DNA of 64,000 nt from Diatrype stigma (taxonomy: Eukaryota; Ascomycota; Sordariomycetes; Xylariales; Diatrypaceae): the NCBI GenBank assembly GCA_022225965.2, contig JAKJXP020000028.1, positions 393,175 through 457,174 of the forward strand, read 5' to 3'. Shown one piece after another: positions 32,926 to 43,952 of this stretch (positions are counted from its first letter, which is position 1; every line of letters begins with the position of its first letter). Both the position numbers and the translations under genes were made by a program. The notes beneath the pieces were generated by a model. It searched no databases and had not been told where the DNA came from. It saw only the letters and a program-made list of their open reading frames with translations.

Positions 32926-35818
32926 TCAGAAATAGAACTGCTGCTGGGACTGCCCCGGCGGTGCCTGGGGTAGGAACTCGAAGTTCATATCGGCGACGTT
33001 GTAGAAGGGATCGGGTGATTCTGGGGTGAATAAATCGAATATGTTAGTCAGGTCGGTCCCAGTGAAACACAACACGACGCGACAAACCAAACCAAAACAA
33101 AACACAGCACGGCGGAGGCGGCGGTAGGTGACACGAACTTTCTAATTGCAGAAGATACTTACCCCAGAAGATGGAATCGTACAGATCCATGGGCGCCAGG
33201 GTTGCCGGATCCACGGTGCTGAAGTCTGGAATCCCGACCGGTTGCGACTGCATGGAAGTGGGGAACGACATCGGTGAACTAGGTAGTAGGGCGAAAGCGA
33301 ACGTTAGTTTGGTTCTCTGCTGGGAAGTGACAAGTCAATGGCGACGGTAGGTTTCAATTCATTTCTGCTTACGCTGAGAAATCTGCGGCAAGGCTGTTTC
33401 CGTTCTGCAGCTCTGCCATCGCGAGCGCCGCGTCCTGGTGCCTGTCGTAGCCCGGTTGTTGCGTGCGGTACTGTGGGACCCCTCCGCTGTGAGGGTTTTG
33501 AGTCGCGGAGCCCCCGATCGGTGTGCGGGTGCCCGAAGCCGATTCGCTCCTCAGTCCGGGTACACCATGAAGCGAGCCATGGTCGTATATATTCTTCAGA
33601 GCGGTAAGTGCTCGAGATAAAGGCCCTGATAGCTCGATGTCCCTGTCGCTCCTTCGAATGTGCTCCGGCGACGGGCTGGTTTGCTCCTTAGCAGCAGCGG
33701 CCGACAGAGCAGCTATAAGATCGCCCTGCAATCCTCGGATTTCGGCATCTTGCTTTGTCTCGCACAGGATGCCGAGGAGGACGGCAGAAGATAAGCCGTG
33801 GTAGGTGAAAGCCCAGCTCCTGGTGGGTATATTTGAAATTTGATGCATCGCTAGAAACATGCGAACCGTCTCGGTCAGGTTGTCTCTGCATTTGTCGGCG
33901 AGGGCTTTCTTCTCAGATGCATGAAGCTGAGTGCAGTCTCTCCGTAGCGAGGGTCGGCAGCATACTGAGACGACGAAAGAGGTATGCAAGCGGAGGGCAA
34001 AGTACTGCAGTCTATCGACCACAGTCTTGCAGGCATCTTTGCTCCGCAGCTGTGGGTACACCCTCTCCCGAAGCGACTCGATAGCTTGGCAATTGTCGAG
34101 TATAGTTTCATATGAATCGTCAGCGGTAGCGTCGGGATTAAGGCGTTGCGAAATATTCTCGCAAAGGTGGTACATTGCTTCTAGATATGACAGTCCCTCC
34201 ACAGCTGCGGTAGGGGAGATTGGAATAGGACAACATTGTATATTAGTCATGTTAGGTCTGTGATATGTTAGTATTGTCTAGTCAGGAGACGTGACTGAGA
34301 TATATTACCGATCAAATGACAAGGATGTCAATGTGTCGTGCCATTGGCATGTCCACCTAGTCGAGACCTGTTAGTACATGACGGGGAAGCAATCCAAGGG
34401 GACATACCATAATTTTCGACGGGCGAAGCTCTTTAGGGACATTTCGGCCGTCGTATTCTCATCGCTTGCTATTGTGCGGTGCAGACCAAGCGATTGGGCG
34501 AGACGACATGTCATCCCTATCAACGCCCAGGAAGCTTCTGCTTTCATATCATTCAAGAGAACAAAAGCCACAATTAGCAAGGCTTGTATCGAGTCTAGGT
34601 TAGGACTTCAATGTTGATAATTAGCATTTGAGATAAGCCATTCTGACCAGTAGGACAACTAGCGTACCGGAGCAGGAAATTCCCCTGCCTGAGAAAGTGG
34701 AAGGATATCTGGACATATCGCTGAGAATCTCGTGTCCGGATATGGTATGGAGAGTCGTGATACTGTGAGCCCACGGCCATAACAGCGAACAGTACAGCCA
34801 GCCACGAGGCTGAGACGGGGCGAGCCGGCTTTTCGTGCTCTTTTGCTTTCTTGGCGCGTTCTTCAAGATAAATCATAATTCGAGACTCCAGGTCGTCTAT
34901 ATCCAATACAAACCCCCAGAATGGGTGCGTTATTTCCTTGTATGCTCGGAATAATCTAGTGCCAGTAAAGTTAGTCGCGCATTCTTATATACCATTCCAG
35001 GAGAAGTGGATAGGTTCTACTCACTTCATCACTTCGCGGTCTGACGGGAGCTCGGAGAAGATATCTTGCGTCATGCGTTCAAGATGCCTTGGTGACATCA
35101 GGGGGAAGGGGGCGGAGTTCTCGAGTCCAAATATGGGGCGCATATCACGGCGTATGTCGATGCCATCTTTCGTCTCTATTGGCGAAGGTTGGTCTCTCAG
35201 TAACGCTGGAATGCTGTTCTGTCCAACATAGCGTGACATCTCCATAGGCTCGGACTCTTCTATAAGTATCGATGTCAGCATGCGTAAACCAAAGCTCACT
35301 CACACAAGGCTTACCAAGAGCCCGATGCCATCCTTCAGGCCGTGGGTCCCGCCCATTTTCATCATCAATGCTCTCATCGGGGGAGTGAGCCCTCTTCCTG
35401 CCCTGATTGCTCTCGGCGGATAGAGCCTGTTTTGATGAATTGGAGCGATTGGGTTTATAAGAGCATAGCTGGGGATGCTCCCGCTTGACACAGTTCTCGC
35501 ATGGCTGCTTGTTGTCGCATTTCACTTTTCTTTGCCGGCAAGGCCAGCATGCCGTCCCTATAATGCAACCATAAGCTAAACAGTTCTCTTGAACTTTAGG
35601 GTGTCATGTGTCTAATGAGACCATGAGGTGCTTTTACGTCACCGGGAGCGAAAGTGGGCAGGACCCGATCACGTGTCATGAAGGAGAACAAGGTGGAAAG
35701 AGATAGGTCAATTCAGCATACCGTATCGGACTTTGCGATGAGAATGTATGATATGACTAGCTTGCTCAGGGGTCAGATCCTCGATGGGGACCTGGTTGAT
35801 GCTGGCTTCTGGTGACAT
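32926..35818 (-). CDS. Zn2Cys6 transcription factor with fungal-specific TF domain
   Basis: Nine exons give 734 aa with frame kept throughout: 35818-35722, 35557-35315, 35259-35025, 34955-34668, 34605-34408, 34356-34309, 34257-33373, 33278-33163 and 33020-32926. The zinc cluster is formed across intron 1: ACWPCRQRKVKC then DNKQPCENC and a sixth Cys in HPQLC (CX2CX6CX5CX2CX8C). The middle (about residues 190-420) is the fungal-specific transcription factor domain, with FRAYKEITHPFWGFV, LDSIQALLIVAFVLLNDMKA, SWALIGMTCRLAQSLGLHR and RRKLWWTCQWHDTLTSLSFD. The tail is Gln/Pro-rich, ending QAPPGQSQQQFYF. Such proteins bind CGG-type DNA sites. Exon 5 uses an unusual TGAAG acceptor, chosen because it restores the conserved PNLDSIQ sequence. 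The target pathway is unknown. An in-frame TTG start upstream is unlikely. Confidence 0.92.
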
Positions 35819-36219
35819 TTGTGTCACTGGCTGTGTTTTGGTCGCAACGGCACTACTGAACGCGCCTAGCTGGGTCGTTGGAACCACTGCCGAGCGGTCA
35901 GTCCCGACGGCGGATCGGATTGCAGTAAGAGCGATCGCCCAAGCAAGCGGCTTGTGCCGCCCGAGGCTACAGGATGACAAAAGATAGATAGGCTACCTAG
36001 TATGCTGGATGCTGGATGCTGTATGGTAGGTGAAATTCGGATAGCGCTGCTTGTTCTAGCGCGGCACGAAAAGTCCAGCAACTGGATAGATACAGATAGA
36101 TCAGATCGGATGTGGAGGATATGCTGAATCCCGAAAACCGAGGGGGGGAACAAACGGAAGTTTTGAGCGAGATGGAGATGGAGTGGAGCGGGGCGAGGCA
36201 ACCTTGGAAGGCAGGTCGA

Positions 36220-36273
36220 GATATGGGATATGCGATATACGATATACGTTATGCGATATGCGTTATGCGTTAT
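36220..36273. repeat. Imperfect GATATRCG/GTTATGCG tandem array
   Basis: Degenerate 8-9 bp units (GATATACG, GTTATGCG, GATATGCG) run in tandem within the promoter-proximal region of the Zn2Cys6 gene. Confidence 0.7.
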
Positions 36274-36316
36274 TTCCAGATATGCCAGGTGTGTGTTTAG
36301 GAGTTGCTGGAATGGA

Positions 36317-36354
36317 GTGATGCAGTGACGCAGTGACGCAGTGACGGCAGTGAC
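36317..36354. repeat. GTGACGCA tandem repeat
   Basis: The unit GTGACGCA occurs about four times, the last slightly changed (GTGACGGCA). TGACGCA resembles bZIP half-site DNA, but a function is only a guess. Confidence 0.75.
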
Positions 36355-37095
36355 AACCTTCAGAAAGAAGCTTTCTCGTCCCCAGATTGCCAAGACCAAG
36401 ACGTCTGGAGAAAAGGCCGATAATTCCGATTCGGGAGTAAGACTGTCTAATATAAGCCGCTCATTATCCCCGCTTACAAAAAACGTTGCAAAAACCAATT
36501 CCCAATTAACCAAGCATGAGGTGGCCACGTTTGCGTCAGGTCAGATTCCATCAATTCGTAAGCCTTGGCTAGGTACGAGTACTTAGATAATTGATGATTG
36601 GGTCCTTGTTCGGGATGAATGGTTCTTCCCGACGTGAACGTGACTCTCTAATATACCAGAGCCCCCAAAGCTAGCAGGTAAGAGAGGGGCTGAGGTCTGG
36701 ACCCCAGTCGGCACATGCAACCCCTAAGCCCGATCTTGTTCAAATCAGTATGTATGTAGTTAGTCACTGGCCCACATTGTATAGTGAACGTGAATGCCAC
36801 CTGGAGAAATAGGAGGCACTATGGGAATTACCTATACTAAGTGTTTTGTCGAATAAATTGCTACGTGAGTAAATACAAGATCTGCCCTTGGATGCATAGT
36901 TGTTTCTGCGCTTGCTAAGAAACTGGGGAGGGGGGGTTAGAAAACAGGAGTAGAAAATTCCGGAAGCCATGATCCGGGCAAGAAGATTCGAGACGATTTT
37001 ATGAGTCTCATAGGTACCACTTCTGCTGCACTCGCACTTTACTCGTTACTTGCTTATAGCTCCGTAGCAGATTCTTGAGCACCCCCACAACGCAC

Positions 37096-38993
37096 TCACT
37101 GCTGGTTGAATGCCGCCTCGATGTCTTCGTCCTCGCTGCTTATATCATCGTCATAAAAACCAACTTCACCGTAGGGGTCCACAGAAGCCAGGTGGGCATC
37201 GGGGATGAAGCGGTGCGGGTGCGACGAGTCGTAACGCACGACGAAACGGGGCCGCTTCTCAGCGTGCAGGTACGGCGGGATGACGTGCACGCGTTTGCTG
37301 GTGAGGATGCGCAGGCGGGCGGCGGCGGGCGCCGACTGATCATCATCATTGTCGTTGTCCTCATCACTACCACCACCACCAGAATTATTAGAATTGTTGG
37401 AATTACTGCCACCGGTAGTGGTAGGCTCGGGACTCGACGAGGATCTCCGCGAGGCCGGCTCGGCGGACGACGATGAAGATGACGACGACGGCGACGACGA
37501 CGACGGTGATGATGCTGGTGATGACGATGCTGTTGCAAAAGAGGTGCCGCGAGCGCGGGAATGCTGCTGGCGCCGCTGGAAGTTCTCCGCGAAGCCCTGG
37601 ACGAGCTTGCGGACGAGCGGGCGCTGGTCGGGAATGCGCTGGAGCCGCTGCAGGCGCTGCAGGTAGGCCGTCATGCGGGCGAGGGCGATGTCGAGCTGGA
37701 AAGGGGCGCCATCACCGCCCTTGTTACGGGCGGCGGCGCCGGCGACGAGCTCGTCGATGAGCAGCTCGGAGAGGACCTCGTCGGTGGAGCGCGGGGTCAG
37801 CAGCGAGAGCAGGAAGTCGTCAAGGCGGAGGGAGACCAGCGCCGGCGGGGGTGGCGACCGGAGGCCGCACAGGTCCGAGGTGTGGACGGAGCCGCGGCGC
37901 GCGGACCGGAAGGGCCCCAGCCGCAGGTGCGTCAGGCGCACGAAGTCGCCGAGCGCGAGCAACAGGGGCCGGCGGATGTTTCCGGGCAGCGACGCGTAGC
38001 TCGGACACGCCATGATCTCAAGGCGCTCGAGACTCGCGGCCTGCTGCGCGAGCGCCCCATTGAACAGGTCGCTGTCGGCCGTCGCGAAGCGGTCGTACAG
38101 CACGTCGATCTCGTGGTGCGACGTCTCGTACAGCGTCAGGTGCTGGAGCGCCGTTGGTAGCGAGAGGATGGCGGCCAGCGCCTCCACCGACACGGTGCAC
38201 TCGATGAGCGCGAGTGACCGCAGCTGCGTCTGGCGGCTGAAGCTCCGCAGGGGCTCCTCGTCCCAGCTCCCGGTGGGGCCCGAGACGACCTGGCCGATCC
38301 GGGCGCAGGAGATCTCGAGCGAGCGGAGTTGCGGGAGGAGGAATATGGGACACGTGGGTGAAATGTCCCAGTACCTGCCGTGAAATCCGGACCAGTGCAA
38401 CGTCACTGAGTTATGCGTCATGCCAGTCAGTGATCCCTGGTTCATACCTAGTGGCAAGACGGACATGCTATCAACTTACGGGATTCCAGCTTCTGGAGAG
38501 GCCTCTGGGCAATTGGCACTTGGTTCAGGAGCGAGGCCTGCTCGAAAACATGCATGAAGGTTTCCATGTAGACCTTCCATTGCAGGGTGCCCTTGTGCGA
38601 CCAGGGTTGACATTCCGAGCTCTCGGAAACCAGGCGTCTCAAATTTTCAAACGCGCCCAGATCCGGCTTGGATATATAGTCTGGATTCTTATATTGTTGT
38701 TGGCGGATAGAGATGGCTTCTTTCAGCTCGGACTCATATTGGCGGCTAGAGAAAGCCAATTTCAGTTCTTGCAAGTATTGGCACCGTCTCTGATCTATAG
38801 CGGTAGCTTTCAGGAACTGGACGAAAGTCGACTTGGTGGTGAAGACGGCAGAGGAATAAAGATAGGCCTCGGCTATATCGTGGAGTGCTTTGCACGTAGA
38901 TGCGACTGATTGCAGTGCTCTCTTTTGCTGCGAGTCGCTCAGGTGCTCCATGATCTCGAGCAGAAGCTCGTTAGGGAGTGCGAGAAGAGACAT
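37096..38993 (-). CDS. F-box protein with leucine-rich and low-complexity regions
   Basis: Exons 38993-38480 and 38447-37096 give 621 aa; the very short intron (32 nt, GTAAGT...CACTAG) is the only one that joins the frames, though its size is below the usual minimum. The N-terminus MSLLALPNELLLEIMEHLSD followed by LQSVASTCKALHDIAEAYLY is a clear F-box, which docks on Skp1 of SCF ubiquitin ligases. The middle has irregular Leu-rich segments (LPQLRSLEISCARIG, TQLRSLALIECTVS, LQHLTLYETS, SLERLEIMACPSY) that look like degenerate LRRs for substrate binding. A Ser/Pro/Asn/Gly/Asp-rich low-complexity stretch (about 470-550) precedes an acidic C-terminus. The substrate is unknown. Confidence 0.85.
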
Positions 38994-39949
38994 GGCTGGT
39001 AGTTGCCAAAATTTCAGAGTTCAGAGTCCAGTCGGGCAATGGCTAACTGGCATGAACAGTAGGCTACCTAGGTATATATTGATTGCTTTGAGAGGCCTAA
39101 TGGTTCATGTACCTAAAGCCTGGACGTGTGATATATTGAGGATGGGACCGTGACCAGTGCCAAATCAACATCGACAGGAGGTATAGTCCAGATGGTCAGG
39201 TAGCACAGGTAGTAGCTATCGGTGCTGTTGATGTTCCTTCGCTGCTTCCGGGTGGTGCCTAACTAATGACGTTGAGTGGTTGTGGGGGAGCCCGAGCCCG
39301 TACGGTTATGCACACCGTAATGCCCCGCCAACCCGCTGAGCACCTGCAATAAAGCGACAGAGCGAGTGCACCTGCACCTGTCCGAGCCAGCTGCAAAAGC
39401 TGCCTACATACATACCTAATACCTACATATAGGTACCTTCGTACGGCTGATACGGGTACCTACTAGAACTGCTAGACAACCCCTTGAACCAGAGAGAAAC
39501 GAATAGCGATAGACTACCAGAACCCCAAAACAACAGGACTACGCATGTCGGCTTGCTACACCATGGCTTGGTGTGATGATTGGTGGAAACCCGCCTCTAA
39601 ACACCATTAGTGTCACGGTGCATGTGGCATACATATGGACCTTGAGTGCTACCTAACGTCAGAAATCAATGCGATTGGGTTTTGCTGGGATTAAGCGGCT
39701 GCGAGGTATAGGTGCCTTTCGACCAATAGCTGCTCTGCCTTGAGCAACCCCTCGGACATCCCAGCTGGGATACTTTCGCTCCTCGAGTCCCGATGGCGTG
39801 AGGGTGTGAGGGGGTGTCGTTCTGCCGCCATAGAGGTAGGTAAGTCTATATGAATTGACTCCATACCGGCCCATTCGAGCCACTCCTGGTAAGACATACT
39901 ACTACAACTTTGGCCGTACTCGTCCGACCGACCTGTAAAATCTCCAGAA
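38994..39949. other. Divergent promoter region, F-box and aldo-keto reductase genes
   Basis: The flanking genes point away from each other, so both promoters lie here. Palindromic TACCTAGGTATATA (near 39064) and TACATATAGGTACC words (near 39423) are present. No gene recognised. Confidence 0.5.
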
Positions 39950-41223
39950 ATGGCTGCGAGCCTCCCCCCCTCACTTAAGGAGTCGGTTGAGAACACCAAG
40001 GTCAACTATCGCCAGCTCGGTAAGAGTGGTCTTAGAATTTCGGTGCCGATCTTTGGTTGTATGAGTTTTGGTGACCCAAAGGCGCAATCTTGGGCACTTG
40101 CTGAAGATGAGGTGAGATAATTCACATCGAAAAGCTCCTTGTGTGTGCTTCTCATTGAAACTCATGGTCCCCGATTACCTATATTAGGCGCTTCCGCTCC
40201 TCAAGGCGGCCTATGACAAGGGGTTGAACACCTGGGATACAGCAAACACCTACTCGCAGGGCGCCAGCGAGGTTATTGTTGGCAAGGCGATCCGGAAATA
40301 CAGCATCCCGAGGGAGAAGGTCGTCATCATGACCAAGTGCTTTTGGGGTGTCGGCGAGACGCCCGACGTGCGCCATTTCTTTAACCGTGATGCCGTAGCT
40401 CAGTCCAAGGATTATGTCAATCAATATGGCTTGTCCCGGACTGCGATCTTCAACATGGTGAATGCATCGCTGAAACGGCTTGATACCGACTACATCGACC
40501 TTCTCCAGATCCACCGCTTCGATTATGATACGCCTATTGAAGAAACGATGAAGGCCCTTCATGACCTGGTTGAGCAAGGAAAGGTCCGCTATATAGGTGC
40601 CAGCTCCATGTGGTGAGTGTGATTGATTTTTGACACTCACCCCTCAGATAGAGACCCCAGGGCATCAGGCTCTGAGGTTGCAACCTGCCGACATCTCTTG
40701 AATTCTCGTGACTCACATTAGACCCAGGGCTGTCAACTTTGCAAGGATGCAGTTCGTCGCCGAGAAGAATGGCTGGACCAAGTTCGTCTCGATGCAGAAT
40801 CACTACAACTTACTCTACCGCGAAGAGGAGCGGGAGATGAATCGCTTCTGCAACGACACTGGCGTCGGACTGATTCCCTGGGCCCCCCTTTGCCGCGGCC
40901 ACCTGGCGAGGCCGCCGCAGGACTTCGGCAGCACCCAGCGCAGCAAAGAGGAGAAGGAGCTCTACAAGGGCTCACACGGTACGGTCGAGCCGGACCTCAC
41001 CATCATCAAGCGCGTCCAGGAAATTGCCGAGAAGAAGGGCTGGAAAATGAGTCATGTGGCGCTTGCCTGGATTAACCAGAGAGTCACGAGTCCCATCATT
41101 GGGTTCTCGAGCGTAGCTAGGATCGATGAGGCTATTGGAGCTAGGGGTAAGGTCCTCACGGATGAAGAGGAGAAATACCTGGAAGAGTTGTATGAGGCTA
41201 AGGCTGTTTCTGGTCATACATAA
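39950..41223 (+). CDS. Aldo-keto reductase
   Basis: Exons 39950-40111, 40188-40612 and 40728-41223 give 360 aa. The second acceptor is CCCAG at 40727; the nearer TTAG would create a stop. The (beta/alpha)8 family signs are clear: [35 protein letters not shown] with the catalytic Asp and Tyr, [11 protein letters not shown] with the Lys, and [11 protein letters not shown] with the His, completing the D-Y-K-H tetrad. The C-terminal [17 protein letters not shown] is the cofactor-binding loop, suggesting NADPH. It resembles the fungal AKR subgroup that includes versiconal hemiacetal acetate reductases and YakC-like enzymes, but no biosynthetic cluster surrounds it. The substrate is unknown. Confidence 0.92.
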
Positions 41224-42253
41224 AACCTTTTGTAAGACAAGAAAAGCTGGTAATGCCCTCTTTTGGTCGTAGTCGCAACGAAGCCGTTGAGAGCCCTGTG
41301 CTTTCCGCTTTGCATTGTAGGATTCATAGGCGAACGAGAGTTGGAATGGAGTTGGATTCTCTTCGAGGACGCAACCCATTTTTTGTCGAGAACTCCTTGT
41401 TCGACTCAAGGTACTGGATCACGGAACGGAACTCAGTAAGCAATTCCCGAATATGTATGCGCATATATATAAGCTCGTATATAAATTCGAGAGGACTTGT
41501 CCATGAGCGACTTGAAGCTTGGATGATAAAAAAGCCTCCGTACAAGCTGATCCAACCAACCAATCGATCCAAGTTATTATTGATTTGAGATAATAACTTC
41601 GTCAAACGGCAAAAGATCGGTTATTGGCATAAATATCCAATCTAACCTTGTGACAGATCCAAGCCACAGTATGATCCAAGCGCTTTCAAGATTTCTACGA
41701 TCTAGCTAATCAACTTCGGCGCGCGTGCAATGCTTGGTAAGTTCTTCGGTGTCTGTCTCGGGTGTCTGGCTGTCTAGTTACCTCGCATTGTGTGCGGAAC
41801 AAATCACGATTGAAATGACTATAAAGCTAAGTAGGTAGGCACATTCTAGAATGTGTTTGGCTGATGACCATGACATTATCTAGTCATACTTGTGATCGTT
41901 TATGAACAACACAATGAATGCACAAGAGGACGACACGTCGCAGAGGCTCCCCCACTTAGCAGACACGATCTGAGGCAAGGCGAGACGCGATTTGCTGGCA
42001 AGTGGCGGAGGGAGTGGACCTATCTAAGTTCTCTACTGCTAGATAGCAAGGACAAGGACCAGGGTAAAGGTGCCTGGGTGTCCACCGACTTTTGGGAGGC
42101 CGCATGCATCGGGCATCTTTAATGACCAGCCCCTTTCCCTCTTCGAATAGCGTCTTTCCTTCGTTCCGCGAAGGGCGCATATCGATCACTAAATCTACGT
42201 ATACGCCTAGGCAGTTAGTGAAGAACTGCCATTTCATTCATTAGCCCGACACG
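41224..42253. other. Intergenic region, AKR to unknown 416-aa gene
   Basis: No supported gene in about 1 kb. It holds the AKR 3' region and the promoter of the following gene. Confidence 0.5.
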
Positions 42254-43504
42254 ATGTCGAGCCTTCTCACCCAGGTGTTCAAGAGCAGCGAGGCCGGGAA
42301 GTTCGGCAAGACGGCCGCCCGGTTCGCGGGCGCCTACGCGGAGCCCATCACCAAGACCATCCAGGCGTACAACAGCCTCCAGGGCCTCGTCAAGATCGGC
42401 GATGCGGCCGGCAAGGCCGCGAGCGTCCTGGACAAGGCCGACAAGCTGATCCCCAGCCTGCAGGTGGTGACGGAGTCGGCCTGCGACAAGGCCGTGTTCA
42501 TCGCCAACTTCGCCATGATCGGCTCGGCCGTCGGCTTCGGCGTGCACGCCCTGCAGCAGTACCAGGGCACGCAGGCGCTGAAGCTTATCGCCGCCCGCCT
42601 GCAGGAGATCGGGGAGACGCTCGAGGCCCAGACCGTGCTGATGGCCCAGCAGCTCTTCCCCCAGTACGTCTACGACATGGTCCAGGAGCGGCTGGGCGCC
42701 ACCTCGAGCAAGCGCGAGGCCCACTGGTTCTTCGTCTACCACCCGGACACTGACTGGTACCCGGGCTTCTGCAAGCTCGTCGCGGAGAAGCGGCTCGGCC
42801 CGCGCTTCTGCGGCTGGAGCAACCAGCTCGACTCCCTGTTCCTGTTCATGCTCGCCGCCCGCAAGGAGATGGCCGACCGGGCCGCCAACTCCGAAAAGAG
42901 CAGCCGGCACCATCGGCCCGTGAAGTTCCACATCCTCATCCCGGCCTACCAGCCCGTCATCGTCACCGACTTCCTCAGCTGCCCGGAGGCCGTCGGCGAC
43001 TTCGTCATCGAGGGCAAGATTCACAACAGCTACCCTCTCGTCTGGCTCAACCTGCCCCCAGAGCAGAGCCACTTCTTACACGACGTCGGGAACTGGACCC
43101 CGCCGTCACCCGGGTGGGTCGACTGGCTCTTGAAGAGCATGGCGATACGCACCAAAGCCTCGGAGGCGCGTCGGGAACTAGGAACTATCCCGATGCCCGC
43201 ACTCTTCGAGAAGTCCCTCGATGGAGAGGATGCAGAGAAGCCAGCGACGATAGAGGACGAGCATGTGGAGCAAGAGGTTCTCGAGGAGGCGATTTCACGA
43301 CACAACAAGCGCGCCAAGGACAAGGGCTTGCGGGTACACCGAAGGAGAAGAGATGAATCCGTGTCAACTCGGAAGCAATTACCCCCAGCAGAAAGTCAAA
43401 GTGGTGGTGGTGGCGGCGGCGGCCTACGGCAGCTCCTCTCAAGATCGGATTCTTCCATGTCGCCAGATGGTTTGAGTAGGGGTAGAAGCACGGCGCGCCG
43501 TTAG
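42254..43504 (+). CDS. Intronless hypothetical protein, 416 aa
   Basis: A single open frame with strongly GC-biased third positions, unlike its AT-richer flanks, supports real coding. I do not recognise the family. Residues 1-75 are amphipathic helices (KSSEAGKFGKTAARFAGAYA). Residues 81-98 are hydrophobic and glycine-spaced (VFIANFAMIGSAVGFGVH), like a glycine zipper, followed by a helix with LIAARLQEIGETLEAQ. The middle has aromatic-rich WFFVYHPDTDWYPGFC and a VKFHILIPAYQPVIV strand. Residues 330-416 are acidic then basic and Gly/Ser-rich and probably disordered. No signal peptide is seen. A membrane-active N-terminal helical domain is one possibility, by shape only. Confidence 0.75.
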   Translation: MSSLLTQVFKSSEAGKFGKTAARFAGAYAEPITKTIQAYNSLQGLVKIGDAAGKAASVLDKADKLIPSLQVVTESACDKAVFIANFAMIGSAVGFGVHALQQYQGTQALKLIAARLQEIGETLEAQTVLMAQQLFPQYVYDMVQERLGATSSKREAHWFFVYHPDTDWYPGFCKLVAEKRLGPRFCGWSNQLDSLFLFMLAARKEMADRAANSEKSSRHHRPVKFHILIPAYQPVIVTDFLSCPEAVGDFVIEGKIHNSYPLVWLNLPPEQSHFLHDVGNWTPPSPGWVDWLLKSMAIRTKASEARRELGTIPMPALFEKSLDGEDAEKPATIEDEHVEQEVLEEAISRHNKRAKDKGLRVHRRRRDESVSTRKQLPPAESQSGGGGGGGLRQLLSRSDSSMSPDGLSRGRSTARR

Positions 43505-43952
43505 CAGCGATTTCTGCAACGGCTCTCACTATTTCGAAGGGTTGCAATAATCCTGGTTACGATTTCACGGTGAAAGGGTACATGAGTTCAGACGCAAAGC
43601 AGGCATATGATTTTCGTATAAAGACAAAGGGCCCCTAAGTGGCATTACGGCAACGGGATGGTAGACGGACTTTTGGAGTTAGGGTATTTGAGCGATACAT
43701 TTTTACGGAGTTCACCGGCACAAGATTGCATAACGCACAGAGTTACATGGATACTTCATTTAGAAGCGGATTTGACATAGCGATGAGATAGTTAAGAACT
43801 GACAATGTCAGAAAGCCCCTCGCGAGCGGCCTTTCGGTGATATCAAGAAACTGACATAAGGAGTGCCACCGAGCTAAGCTATGCGTGACAGAAAGCCTCG
43901 CAGCGGGACTGACAACATGAAATAACATGACCAGGAAAACGGAAACTTAATT
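43505..43952. other. Intergenic region between convergent genes
   Basis: This is 3' flanking DNA of both neighbours; no gene seen. Confidence 0.5.

Larger units (their letters stand above)
35819..37095. other. Intergenic region upstream of the Zn2Cys6 gene
   Basis: It contains the transcription factor promoter and the 3' region of the F-box gene. Short repeats are concentrated here: GATGCTG units near 36000-36020 and the two arrays listed separately. No gene recognised. Confidence 0.5.

Noticed and set aside
42215..43072. A 285-codon minus-strand frame opposite the 416-aa gene
   Set aside because: It is a shadow of the GC-biased plus-strand coding sequence; composition is Leu/Ala/Glu/Val/Gly-rich without motif or start context.
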